NCBI GenBank assembly: GCA_035295125.1
Contig: DATGJP010000019.1
Coordinates: 1-47,147 of the forward strand
Origin: JAICMB01 sp035295125
GTDB taxonomy: Bacteria; Acidobacteriota; Terriglobia; Bryobacterales; Bryobacteraceae
Length of the DNA: 47,147 nucleotides
Direction of reading: 5' to 3'
The notes under the pieces were generated by a model, which was given only the letters and a program-made list of their open reading frames with translations, searched no databases and was not told the origin of the DNA. Within the stretch, counting starts at the first letter, position 1; every line of letters begins with the position of its first letter. Positions 34,474 through 41,998 of this stretch are shown here, piece by piece. Both the position numbers and the translations under genes were made by a program.

Positions 34474-36117
34474 ATGTGCGAGAGGGGATTTTCGCAACGA
34501 GGTCGTTTTGTGAAGCAGCATACTAGGTTTGGAGAACCTGTGTTTCAAGTAAGCGTATCCGTATTCGTTTGTCTGCTCGGAGTGGATGTCGCATTCGCGC
34601 AGATCTCTCCGGCCGGCAAGCCGGAGCGCATCATCTCGGCGGATTTCACCAAGGTGCGCGGTCCGCATAGTACGGTGTGGAAGGAATGTATTGGTGCGGG
34701 ACGCGCCAATGAAGGGTTGCGCGCCGATTGGCAGCAGCAACTGGCACTCGTTCAGAAGGAAATTGGCTTTCGGTACATTCGCATGCATGGCCTGTTGCAC
34801 GACGATATGGGTGTCTACAGGGAAATTAACGGCGTTCCTGTCTACAACTGGCAGTACGTGGACAAACTCTACGACTACCTGCTCGAAATCGGACTGAAGC
34901 CGTTTGTCGAGCTGGCTTTCATGCCCTGCGACCTGGCGAGCGGCGATAAGACTATATTCTGGTGGCACGGCAATGTCACGCCTCCCAAATCCTACGACAA
35001 ATGGGGCGCGCTGATTGCAAATCTCGTGCGCCACTTCCGCGAGCGCTATGGTGACGCAGAGGTGAAAACCTGGTACTTCGAAGTCTGGAACGAGCCCGAT
35101 ATCGCGCCATTCTGGAGTGCCGATCTGGCCGAGTATTTCAAGCTGTACCGTTCCGCGGCCGAAGCGGTGAAGAGCGTTTCCAGGGAATATCGCGTCGGCG
35201 GACCGGCTTCGGCGATCCCGTATCGGTTCGAGGAAGAGCTCCTGCGATATTGCGCCCGCGAGCACGTCCCGCTGGATTTCATTTCTACCCACTCCTACGG
35301 AGTCAAGGAAGGCTATTTAGACGAGACCGGTTCGCGCGGCACGGTTCTCGATGGCGACCGCACCGCGGTGCGCTCGCGCATGGTGCACTCGCGCGAGTTG
35401 ATTGGCAAGTCGCCGCTGCCGAATCTGCCGTTGCACTTTACCGAGTGGAGCTCTGCATACACGCCTACCGATTACGTGCACGATCAGTATCACCAGGCGG
35501 CCTTTATCCTGGACAAGATCAAGGGCGCGCAGGAATCAGTGGATTCCCTGTCTTATTGGGTGTTCACTGACATCTTCGAGGAGAACGGCCCGCGCATGAC
35601 GCCTTTCCATGGTGGTTTTGGCCTCCTGAATTACCAGGGCATCCGCAAGCCCGCGTACTTTGCCTTTGAGTTCCTGAACCGGCTCGGGCCGGAAGAACTG
35701 GCAAGCACCGACGATTCCTCCTGGGTCTGCCGCAATGCCGCCGGCGACGTTCAAGCCCTCCTATGGGACTTCACGCCGGTGATTCCGCCGGTTGGGGAAA
35801 ACGACCAGGTTTTCTACAAGAAAGAACAGCCGTCGCAGCCGGCGGGAACTGCCGCTCTGCGGATCGAACATCTGCCGGAGGGGACTTATGACCTCGCGGT
35901 TTACAAGACAGGCTATCGGGCAAACGACGCCTACACTATGTATCTGGATATGGGAGCGCCGGGCCAACTCACGCGGCCGCAGGTGATGACGCTTCGCGAA
36001 GGCGCCAGTGGAGCGCCGCTGCAGCAAGGTGTAGTGAAACATCCAGGCGGCCTGTTCGTCAGAGAGCTCCCATTGCGGCAGAACGATGTTTTCCTGGTGA
36101 TGCTGCGGAGGCTGTGA
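34474..36117 (+). CDS. Glycoside hydrolase family 39-like protein (beta-xylosidase type)
   Basis: This clan GH-A TIM-barrel hydrolase has 547 residues from the first ATG. The acid/base Glu207 is in VWNEPD and the nucleophile Glu324 in HFTEWSS. The N-terminal barrel motifs (FRYIRMHGLLHDDMGVY) and the beta-sandwich tail match xylan-1,4-beta-xylosidases. The start is uncertain. From the ATG a hydrophobic signal (VSVSVFVCLLGVDVAFA) begins only near residue 26. A GTG at 34510 gives a short basic n-region, and a GTG at 34540 has an excellent GGAG five bases upstream. It is probably secreted, acting on plant or microbial polysaccharide fragments. Confidence 0.87.
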   Translation: MCERGFSQRGRFVKQHTRFGEPVFQVSVSVFVCLLGVDVAFAQISPAGKPERIISADFTKVRGPHSTVWKECIGAGRANEGLRADWQQQLALVQKEIGFRYIRMHGLLHDDMGVYREINGVPVYNWQYVDKLYDYLLEIGLKPFVELAFMPCDLASGDKTIFWWHGNVTPPKSYDKWGALIANLVRHFRERYGDAEVKTWYFEVWNEPDIAPFWSADLAEYFKLYRSAAEAVKSVSREYRVGGPASAIPYRFEEELLRYCAREHVPLDFISTHSYGVKEGYLDETGSRGTVLDGDRTAVRSRMVHSRELIGKSPLPNLPLHFTEWSSAYTPTDYVHDQYHQAAFILDKIKGAQESVDSLSYWVFTDIFEENGPRMTPFHGGFGLLNYQGIRKPAYFAFEFLNRLGPEELASTDDSSWVCRNAAGDVQALLWDFTPVIPPVGENDQVFYKKEQPSQPAGTAALRIEHLPEGTYDLAVYKTGYRANDAYTMYLDMGAPGQLTRPQVMTLREGASGAPLQQGVVKHPGGLFVRELPLRQNDVFLVMLRRL

Positions 36118-36170
36118 GCTGCATCCCGAAGCTTGTTGCTTGATCCATCGATATTGCCAATAAAGAAAAA

Positions 36171-36185
36171 TTGCCAACTCGGCAA
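36171..36185. promoter_or_regulatory. Candidate TetR operator (TTGCC-N5-GGCAA)
   Basis: The palindrome TTGCCAACTCGGCAA has five-base arms and a five-base centre. A further TTGCCAA half-site lies at 36154-36160. TTGCCA within the palindrome also resembles a -35 hexamer. A GATTAT at 36192-36197, eight bases before the GTG start, could be the -10, although the 15-base spacer is short. A palindrome overlapping its own promoter is the usual autoregulation setup for TetR proteins. Confidence 0.45.
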
Positions 36186-36205
36186 AAGTTAGATTATCCT
36201 CAAGT

Positions 36206-36844
36206 GTGGGCACAAACGACCAGGCCGGGGAAGGGTTAAGGAAACGCAAGCTCCGTGAGACCCGGGCCGCACTGAGCGTCGCGGCCATCCGTCTATGCAT
36301 TCAACGCGGGTGGGAGAACGTTACAGTGGACGACATCGCTGCGGCCGCAAACGTATCCCCCCGGACTTTTCGAAACTATTTTTCGACTAAAGCAGAGGCG
36401 GTCGCAGCCGGCCACCTGGAGCGTATGTTGCGTATCGCCGACGGGTTGCGCGCTCGCCCGGCTGACGAGGAGCTGTGGATCGCGATCTCAAATTCCGTGG
36501 CGGCGCAGTTCGAACCGCCAAAGTCCAGAAGCGAGACCGCCCCCGATGTGAAGCGCTGGATGGAGTTGACTCGCTTCCTTATGACGGAACCGGCGGTTCA
36601 GGGAGAAGTGCTCAAGGCGTCGGCGGCGGCACAGCCCGAGTTGGCCAAGGCCATCGCTGAACGCAGCGGTACAAAACACGTGAACGGTTTGTACCCGCAA
36701 CTCGTGGCGGCGATGGTGACCGCGGTTGTGGGCGTTGTTTTGGAGCGCTGGCTGCGTGACGGTCCGTCCGGCTCGATCGCTGCGCGAATGCGCAAGGCCT
36801 TCGATTTGGTTGCCGACGGTTTCAAGACAGCAGGAAGGCATTAG
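36206..36844 (+). CDS. TetR family transcriptional regulator
   Basis: The 212-residue protein has an N-terminal TetR helix-turn-helix (LRETRAALSVAAIRLC, VTVDDIAAAANVSPRTFRNYF). The variable ligand-binding half ends in VVGVVLERWLRDGP. The start is the GTG at 36206; no ATG lies near the beginning of the conserved domain, and the basic stretch RKRKLRE fits as an N-terminal arm. It ends two bases before the following TIM-barrel gene, so it probably represses its own operon through the palindrome at 36171-36185. The inducer is unknown. Confidence 0.9.
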   Translation: MGTNDQAGEGLRKRKLRETRAALSVAAIRLCIQRGWENVTVDDIAAAANVSPRTFRNYFSTKAEAVAAGHLERMLRIADGLRARPADEELWIAISNSVAAQFEPPKSRSETAPDVKRWMELTRFLMTEPAVQGEVLKASAAAQPELAKAIAERSGTKHVNGLYPQLVAAMVTAVVGVVLERWLRDGPSGSIAARMRKAFDLVADGFKTAGRH

Positions 36845-36846
36845 CT

Positions 36847-37866
36847 ATGCGTATAAAAGGAATCACATACGATACAGGATTCATTAGTGCAGGCACGACT
36901 ACCCGCGAGCCGTTCGACCTCGAGGTCGTGAAACGGGAGATGGAGATCATTCGCCATGACCTCCACTGCAACGCGGTGCGCCTTACCGGTGGGTATCCGG
37001 ACCGGCTGGAAATTGCCGCCGGCTTCGCAGGCGACGCGGGCCTGGAAATCTGGTTTTCGCCGTTTACAAACGAGCTGACGCTCGACCAGTTGCTGGAGGT
37101 GACCGGTGATTGTGCCGAACGCGCGGAGCGGTTGCGCCAACGCGGCGCCACGGTGGTCCTCGTCATGGGGGCCGAACTGTCTCTATTCAGTGCGGGATTC
37201 GTTCCGGGCGCCACTTACATTGAACGGCTGAATGCTTTGCAAACTCCTGGGCCACAGCGAGCCGAGTTGATAGTGAATATGCGCCGGCGAATTAATGAGT
37301 TCCTGGGCTGCGCTGCAGCGCTGGTCCGCGAGCGGTTTGGAGGCAAAGTAACCTACGCGTCTATTGCATTCGAGGGTGTCGACTGGACCCCATTCGACTT
37401 TATTTCGGTGGACTGCTATCGAACGCGTGAAATCGCTGCCCAATTCCGTGCCGGCATTCGCGCTCTCGTTGCGCAGGACAAGCCGGTAGCCATTACTGAG
37501 TGCGGATGCGTGACTTTCCGCGGTGCGAGCGAAAAAGGCGCGCGGGGAGGAATGATCGTCCAGTATGGTGAGGACGGTCGGGCGAAACAATTGGACGCCG
37601 ACGACTACATTCGCGACGAGGATGAACAGGCGGCGGAGATCGTCGATTTAGTGGAAATATTCCGCGAGGAGGGTGTGGATTCCGTGTTTGTCAATACCTT
37701 CGGCTCTTATTTCCTTCCGCACCGCGAAGAGCCGCGCGACGACCTGGACCTCGCAAGTGCCGGTATCGTCAAGATCCTCGAACATAAGCGGGGTAAAGCC
37801 TACCCTGAGATGCCCTGGGAACCCAAAGTAGCATTCACCGCCTTGTCCGAATGTTATGGTTCGTGA
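36847..37866 (+). CDS. TIM-barrel hydrolase-like protein, family often mislabelled abortive infection protein
   Basis: The 339-residue protein is cytoplasmic, with no signal. It has the alternation of strands and helices expected of a TIM barrel: MRIKGITYDTGF, CNAVRLTGGYP, LEIWFSPFTNEL and VVLVMGAELSLF. A Glu at the end of strand 4 (GAELS) and one at strand 7 (AITECGC) are placed like the acid/base and nucleophile of clan GH-A glycosidases. A reaction of that kind is likely but not proved. I recall similar actinobacterial proteins annotated as abortive infection proteins without support in sequence. It is cotranscribed with the TetR gene. Its end overlaps the next gene on the opposite strand by 13 bases. 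Confidence 0.6.
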   Translation: MRIKGITYDTGFISAGTTTREPFDLEVVKREMEIIRHDLHCNAVRLTGGYPDRLEIAAGFAGDAGLEIWFSPFTNELTLDQLLEVTGDCAERAERLRQRGATVVLVMGAELSLFSAGFVPGATYIERLNALQTPGPQRAELIVNMRRRINEFLGCAAALVRERFGGKVTYASIAFEGVDWTPFDFISVDCYRTREIAAQFRAGIRALVAQDKPVAITECGCVTFRGASEKGARGGMIVQYGEDGRAKQLDADDYIRDEDEQAAEIVDLVEIFREEGVDSVFVNTFGSYFLPHREEPRDDLDLASAGIVKILEHKRGKAYPEMPWEPKVAFTALSECYGS

Positions 37867-39188
37867 CGCGAATCGGCAGTTTCGGCGAACAGGTCCTGCC
37901 AGGACTCGTCGAAGGTGGTCCACTGGTCGGGGTCGTGTAACGCTTCCGAAACAACAAGCGCTCCATGACCTTTCGGGCAGAGATATTCGGTCGTGGGGCG
38001 ATTAATAATGAGGCTGCTCCAGGAGCCGATCGGCACTGGCATCTGCAGGCGCTCGAAGCAAGTGCGGCAACGGGAGCTGTGATCTCGCAGGATGAGATAA
38101 ACGGCCGCGACACACAGACCGAGGCAGAGGAAAGTCTGGGCCAACGCCAGAATGCCCAGAATGCCCGCCACCGGCCGCAGGGTGGCGAGATTGAAAGCCA
38201 GTACAGAGAGTACAGTCGTGGCGATTCTCGCGCACAGCAAGGGGCGGAAGACCCGTTTGCGCCAGCAGAAATAGGCCACGAGAAGGGTGAGAAACGCGCC
38301 GATCAGGAAGAGCGAGGTTACTGTTGTCGTCGACACGAGGTGATGCAGCCGAATGCCGTCCGCCATCCACGCCGGCTCATCGTGACGGGCTATCGCGACT
38401 AATTCCTCGCGAGCGTCGTCGTCGGAAACGCCCGGGCGCAGCAGCGCAATGGCAGTGACCATGCGGTTGATCCCCGTCATGCGCGAAAAGAACGAAACAC
38501 CGCGGAACGCGATGCCCGGCGGAAGGATTCCGACCACGCGATAGTCCTGATCCTCGCGGAAATGTGCCCCAATCGCATGGGGGTCGCCGTGGAGCCGGGT
38601 TCGCCAGAAAGTGTTTGTGATCACTGCGTCATGGGTTTCATCGTCGGCCCGAGTGAGATGACCTGATTGGGGGTTGACGCCCAGAACATCGAAAAAATTC
38701 GGAGAAACGCGCGCGAAGATTGCCCTTCGGCCCGATAAGCGCCCCACGATTACGTATGAAGCGACGGCTTCGATCTTCGAGGATTCTTTCCAGTGCCGGA
38801 TCAGGGAGGGGCGAATGAAAGGCACCGTTACGCCGAAACGTCCGACATTACGCTCCAGGCGCACCAGGCGATCCAGGTTCTTGTAGTTCGGGTGGGGTGG
38901 AAATAAAGCTCCAGTGCAGATTGCGGTGATGAGCGCTATGGCGAGCGCTAGCGCCTCAGCCCGCAACGGTTGTTTAAGAAAAGCGAACGACGGTGGGTTT
39001 TGCGAGCGAATCCACCACGCGTCGCGAAAGGCGCCGCGAGCGGACCGCACCAGGTATGCGAGGTCTGCCCCGCAGCGTACGCGGTAGGACAACTCTGCGT
39101 CCCATTCCTGCCGCCACTCCGCGCGCTGCTTGCGCGGCACCATCAGTCCGGCGAGAGTCAACATGAACCGGCATGGAATCGGAAGCAT
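37854..39188 (-). CDS. Half-size ADOP/MacB-like membrane protein with C-terminal zinc ribbon
   Basis: This 444-residue membrane protein opens with RAEWRQEWDAELSYR, the cytoplasmic start typical of acidobacterial ADOP permeases. One helix follows, then a periplasmic MacB-core-like domain of about 200 residues (FFDVLGVNPQSGH, YRVVGILPPGIAFRG). Three C-terminal helices come next. Unlike full ADOPs of around 800 residues, it lacks the second permease half. It ends in a cytoplasmic zinc-ribbon-like module, with Cys374, Cys377, Cys404 and His408 (CRTC and CPKGH). No ABC ATPase gene is nearby. It starts three bases after the padR-like gene and is probably controlled by it. The function is unknown. 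Confidence 0.7.
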   Translation of the reverse strand: MLPIPCRFMLTLAGLMVPRKQRAEWRQEWDAELSYRVRCGADLAYLVRSARGAFRDAWWIRSQNPPSFAFLKQPLRAEALALAIALITAICTGALFPPHPNYKNLDRLVRLERNVGRFGVTVPFIRPSLIRHWKESSKIEAVASYVIVGRLSGRRAIFARVSPNFFDVLGVNPQSGHLTRADDETHDAVITNTFWRTRLHGDPHAIGAHFREDQDYRVVGILPPGIAFRGVSFFSRMTGINRMVTAIALLRPGVSDDDAREELVAIARHDEPAWMADGIRLHHLVSTTTVTSLFLIGAFLTLLVAYFCWRKRVFRPLLCARIATTVLSVLAFNLATLRPVAGILGILALAQTFLCLGLCVAAVYLILRDHSSRCRTCFERLQMPVPIGSWSSLIINRPTTEYLCPKGHGALVVSEALHDPDQWTTFDESWQDLFAETADSRHEP

Positions 39189-39191
39189 GGA

Positions 39192-39509
39192 TCAGCCCTC
39201 CGTTTTTTGTGGCAGCTGTTCGCTGGTACGTTCGAGTAGCGGGTAGCGCCTCAGTGCGTTTCCGAGGGCTGTCTCCCCCTGGCGCGTGGTGGCGTAGTAA
39301 CGCCGGGAAGGGCGTTGCTCACGCTCCGCGATGGAAGGTTGTTCCCACTGGGATGAAATGAAACCGGCCTGTTCCAGGCGCCGTAGAGCCGGGTACACGG
39401 TTCCGCTAGGAAATCCTGTGATGTCCATCACATCAAACCCATAGCGGTAACCGCTGTTGATGGCCAGCAGGATGGAGGCCGCCGTATAAGATAAGGCTGG
39501 GGCTCCCAC
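39192..39509 (-). CDS. PadR family transcriptional regulator
   Basis: This is a 105-residue winged-helix regulator of the PadR type (LSYTAASILLAINSGYRYGF, PSGTVYPALRRLEQAGFISS, RRYYATTRQGETALG). The C-terminal dimerisation helix is short, as in the PadR-s2 group. PadR genes placed directly before ADOP-type permeases are a common acidobacterial arrangement. The start is the GTG at 39509. It lies six bases after a -10 box and has no Shine-Dalgarno, so the mRNA is probably leaderless. Confidence 0.9.
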   Translation of the reverse strand: MGAPALSYTAASILLAINSGYRYGFDVMDITGFPSGTVYPALRRLEQAGFISSQWEQPSIAEREQRPSRRYYATTRQGETALGNALRRYPLLERTSEQLPQKTEG

Positions 39510-39515
39510 GCCAGT

Positions 39516-39544
39516 AGTATGCTACATAGGATTCCGCGAGTCAA
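39516..39544 (-). promoter_or_regulatory. Promoter of the padR-permease operon with overlapping palindrome
   Basis: Read on the minus strand there is TTGACT (39544-39539), a 17-base spacer and CATACT (39521-39516), followed six bases later by the GTG start. The spacing is ideal for a sigma-70 promoter. An inverted repeat TATG-CTA-CATA occupies 39518-39528, over the -10 box and the adjoining spacer. It is a likely PadR site giving autorepression. This is the best-formed promoter in the window. Confidence 0.65.
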
Positions 39545-39568
39545 GCACGTATGTCGCGGGTGCGGCCT

Positions 39569-39574
39569 TATAAT
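39569..39574 (+). promoter_or_regulatory. Candidate -10 box (TATAAT) for greA
   Basis: This is a perfect TATAAT, 19 bases before the greA ATG. The hexamer 17 bases upstream (CACGTA) is a weak -35. It is divergent from, and about 25 bases away from, the padR promoter. Confidence 0.5.
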
Positions 39575-39593
39575 GAACGGTTGTACGGGTTGA

Positions 39594-40070
39594 ATGGAAG
39601 AGCTCAAAAAGAAACTACAGGATGAAATCGCGGCCCTGGAAACCGAACTTCGTATCGAGTTGCCGCGCGAGATCGCAAAAGCCAGGGCGCACGGCGACCT
39701 CAGCGAGAATGCTGAATACCATGCCGCCAAGGAGCGCCAGGGTGTAGTGAATGCGCGCCTGGGCCAGCTTCAGGCCCGACTGCGTGAGATTTCGATGATC
39801 GACACCGCGCGCATCCCCCGCGACAAGGTGGGCCTTGGCTCCACGGTTGTCGTGCTCGATGCCGACAAAGGCGAGGAAATCACGTACAAGCTGGTGACCA
39901 GCGAGGAGGCCGACGTGGCCAAGGGCCGGATCTCGACCACCTCGCCCATCGGCCGTGGATTGATGGGCAAGAAGGTCGGTGACGTAGTCCGGATTCAGAT
40001 TCCAGACGGCACCCGCGAACTGGAATTGCTCCAGCTCAGCACCATTCATGATTCCGGAAGCCAGGGCTAG
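39594..40070 (+). CDS. greA: Transcription elongation factor GreA
   Basis: GreA rescues backtracked RNA polymerase by inserting its coiled coil into the secondary channel and stimulating transcript cleavage. The 158-residue protein has the N-terminal coiled coil with the acidic tip (HGDLSENAEYHAAKERQ). The C-terminal FKBP-like domain reads GSTVVVLDADKGEEITY to SPIGRGLMGKKVGDVV. Length and motifs are fully standard. It has its own promoter candidate at 39569 and may run on into the phosphatidyltransferase gene 27 bases downstream. Confidence 0.96.
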   Translation: MEELKKKLQDEIAALETELRIELPREIAKARAHGDLSENAEYHAAKERQGVVNARLGQLQARLREISMIDTARIPRDKVGLGSTVVVLDADKGEEITYKLVTSEEADVAKGRISTTSPIGRGLMGKKVGDVVRIQIPDGTRELELLQLSTIHDSGSQG

Positions 40071-40097
40071 TAACTTACGTTAAAATCGAGGTAGTAG

Positions 40098-40730
40098 ATG
40101 ACGTACACCCGAGCGATCGGCCTTGCATGCAATAAGGTGATCCGCCTGATTGTGCACGGCCTGGCTCTCTCCAAGATCCACCCTAACGTTCTTACTTTCA
40201 TCGGCCTCCTGATCAATGTCGGCGCCGCCGTATTGCTGGGCTTCGGACAGTTCCGTACTGCCGGGTTCGTGATTATCGGAGCGGGTTTGTTCGACATGGT
40301 CGATGGACGCGTTGCACGAGCAACGAACCAGGTGACTCGTTTTGGCGGATTCTTCGATTCGGTCCTGGACCGCTATTCGGATCTCGGCCTTCTCATGGGG
40401 CTGCTGGTGTATTACGGCACCATCAATCGTTACTTCTACGTTGTGCTGACGGCCGTTGTGATGACGGGATCGGTGATGGTGAGTTACACGCGGTCGCGTG
40501 CCGAGAACATCATCCCGAGCTGCAAGGTCGGCTTCATGGAGCGTCCCGAACGAGTCGTGCTGCTCATCATCGGCGCGCTTTTTGAGCGCATGGCTCCGGT
40601 GCTATGGGTTATCGCCGTGCTGACGAACATCACGGTGATCCATCGCATGGCATTTACGTACAAGGAAGCGCAGCGCCTCGAAGACGCGCAACTGCGCGCC
40701 GCGCCCGCCGAAACCCACACTCACAATTAA
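40098..40730 (+). CDS. CDP-alcohol phosphatidyltransferase family protein
   Basis: The 210-residue integral membrane enzyme carries the complete family motif D-x2-DG-x2-AR-x8-G-x3-D-x3-D. Its metal-binding residues are Asp66, Asp69, Asp87 and Asp91, with Gly70, Ala73, Arg74 and Gly83. It has about six helices. Such enzymes transfer a phosphatidyl group from CDP-diacylglycerol to an alcohol such as glycerol phosphate or inositol phosphate; which alcohol is used here cannot be told. A GAGGT six bases before the ATG is a good ribosome-binding site. Its stop shares four bases (TTAA) with the MFS gene on the other strand. Confidence 0.9.
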   Translation: MTYTRAIGLACNKVIRLIVHGLALSKIHPNVLTFIGLLINVGAAVLLGFGQFRTAGFVIIGAGLFDMVDGRVARATNQVTRFGGFFDSVLDRYSDLGLLMGLLVYYGTINRYFYVVLTAVVMTGSVMVSYTRSRAENIIPSCKVGFMERPERVVLLIIGALFERMAPVLWVIAVLTNITVIHRMAFTYKEAQRLEDAQLRAAPAETHTHN

Positions 40731-41998
40731 GATTTCGCCGCGATCCTCTGGCTGCTCGCCACCGGCATCTCTGCGTTTAGATCGCGGTGCCGCGGCAGGA
40801 TCATGATCGCGACGGCTCCCACAATTGCGGCCGCGAGCACCGCGCCCATCGCGACTCCATAACTGCCGAAGTTCTCCCTCAGGATAGAGACAAAGTAAGG
40901 GAACCAGGTCTGGCCAATGGTGTTGACCGGGAGGATGATGGCCATCGCTCGCGCTAGCGAGTTCACGCCAAACTGATCCGCCGCCATCAGCGGGATCAGC
41001 ATGTAGTCGGCGCCCATTCCGAATCCGAACAGCAGCGCGAAAGCATAGATCATCACGTCTCGCGACGGATGGACGGCCAGCAGAATCGGAATCGTCCCTG
41101 CGACCAGGAAATAGGTCGCCGTCATTACCCACTTCTTGGGAAATTTGTCGGCAAACCCGCCAATGAGAAGCCGGCCGGCGATGCTGGACCACAGAATGAG
41201 TACCGACGCGGTGCGCCAAGCGCCGTCGGCGATCGGGCCTTTTTGAAAGCCCTGATCGAGAAAGACAAACTTCATGTGGAAATTGATTGCGCCGATGGAG
41301 CCGATCGAGCAGAAGCTCCCGATGAGCAGCAGCCAGAATGGCCAGCTTGAAAGCAGCTCGCCGAAAGTGAGCGATTGGAGTTTGACTTCGGGCGGCGGAT
41401 CGGCCAGGCCGTCGGGATTCTGGCCAACATCCGAAGGTTTGTCCTTTAATACAAGCAGCACGAGCGGCCACGACAGCAGCACTAAGCCCGCCAGGATCCA
41501 AAGCGCAAAATGATAGCTGTAGTTCTCCGTGAGAGGCTTGACGAGAAAAGAGCCCAGCGAGCCCATCAGGCCAACGCCCACGTAGACAATCCCCATCGCC
41601 TTGCCGCGGCTCAGTCGAAACCAGTGCGAAACGATGAGCTGGTGGGGGATGGGGCCGGAGAAGATATAGCCGATCGTGTAGACCACCCAGAACGCGTAGT
41701 AAATGGATAGCGCCGAACGCATGGTCGCGAATCCGGCAAGCGCGATCGCGGTAAGGACGGTGCCGCCCAGGATCAGCTTTCGCGGGCTGAAGCGATGAAT
41801 GACCAGCGGGCCAATCCAGATGGTCAGCAGCGCGGCAAGGGGGAAGCCCAGCGTGATATCCGCTCGCGACCAGCCGAACTGGCGCTGGAAATAGTCGTAA
41901 AAGAAACCGATGTTGTAATAAGGAATCCCGACGGAGAGTCCGAACGTGACGACAGCCGCCGCCGTGACCCACCAACCGTAAAACTTCCTGGTTGCCAT
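40727..41998 (-). CDS. MFS transporter, oxalate/formate antiporter-like (OFA) family
   Basis: This is a 423-residue major facilitator with 12 predicted helices. It starts with FYGWWVTAAAVVTFGLSVGI, a stretch typical of OFA-type monocarboxylate carriers. The conserved loop-2 region is SPRKLILGGTV, and the central loop between helices 6 and 7 is hydrophilic (DKPSDVGQNPDGLADPPPEV). The substrate is probably an organic acid but is not determined. The ATG directly follows the stop of the reductase gene with no base between, so it belongs to the minus-strand operon that ends here. Confidence 0.86.
   Translation of the reverse strand: MATRKFYGWWVTAAAVVTFGLSVGIPYYNIGFFYDYFQRQFGWSRADITLGFPLAALLTIWIGPLVIHRFSPRKLILGGTVLTAIALAGFATMRSALSIYYAFWVVYTIGYIFSGPIPHQLIVSHWFRLSRGKAMGIVYVGVGLMGSLGSFLVKPLTENYSYHFALWILAGLVLLSWPLVLLVLKDKPSDVGQNPDGLADPPPEVKLQSLTFGELLSSWPFWLLLIGSFCSIGSIGAINFHMKFVFLDQGFQKGPIADGAWRTASVLILWSSIAGRLLIGGFADKFPKKWVMTATYFLVAGTIPILLAVHPSRDVMIYAFALLFGFGMGADYMLIPLMAADQFGVNSLARAMAIILPVNTIGQTWFPYFVSILRENFGSYGVAMGAVLAAAIVGAVAIMILPRHRDLNAEMPVASSQRIAAKS

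Noticed and set aside
36847..37866. Phage-defence (abortive infection) function for the TIM-barrel protein
   Set aside because: The name comes from annotations of similar proteins that I recall, and the sequence shows enzyme-like barrel features. No other defence gene lies nearby.
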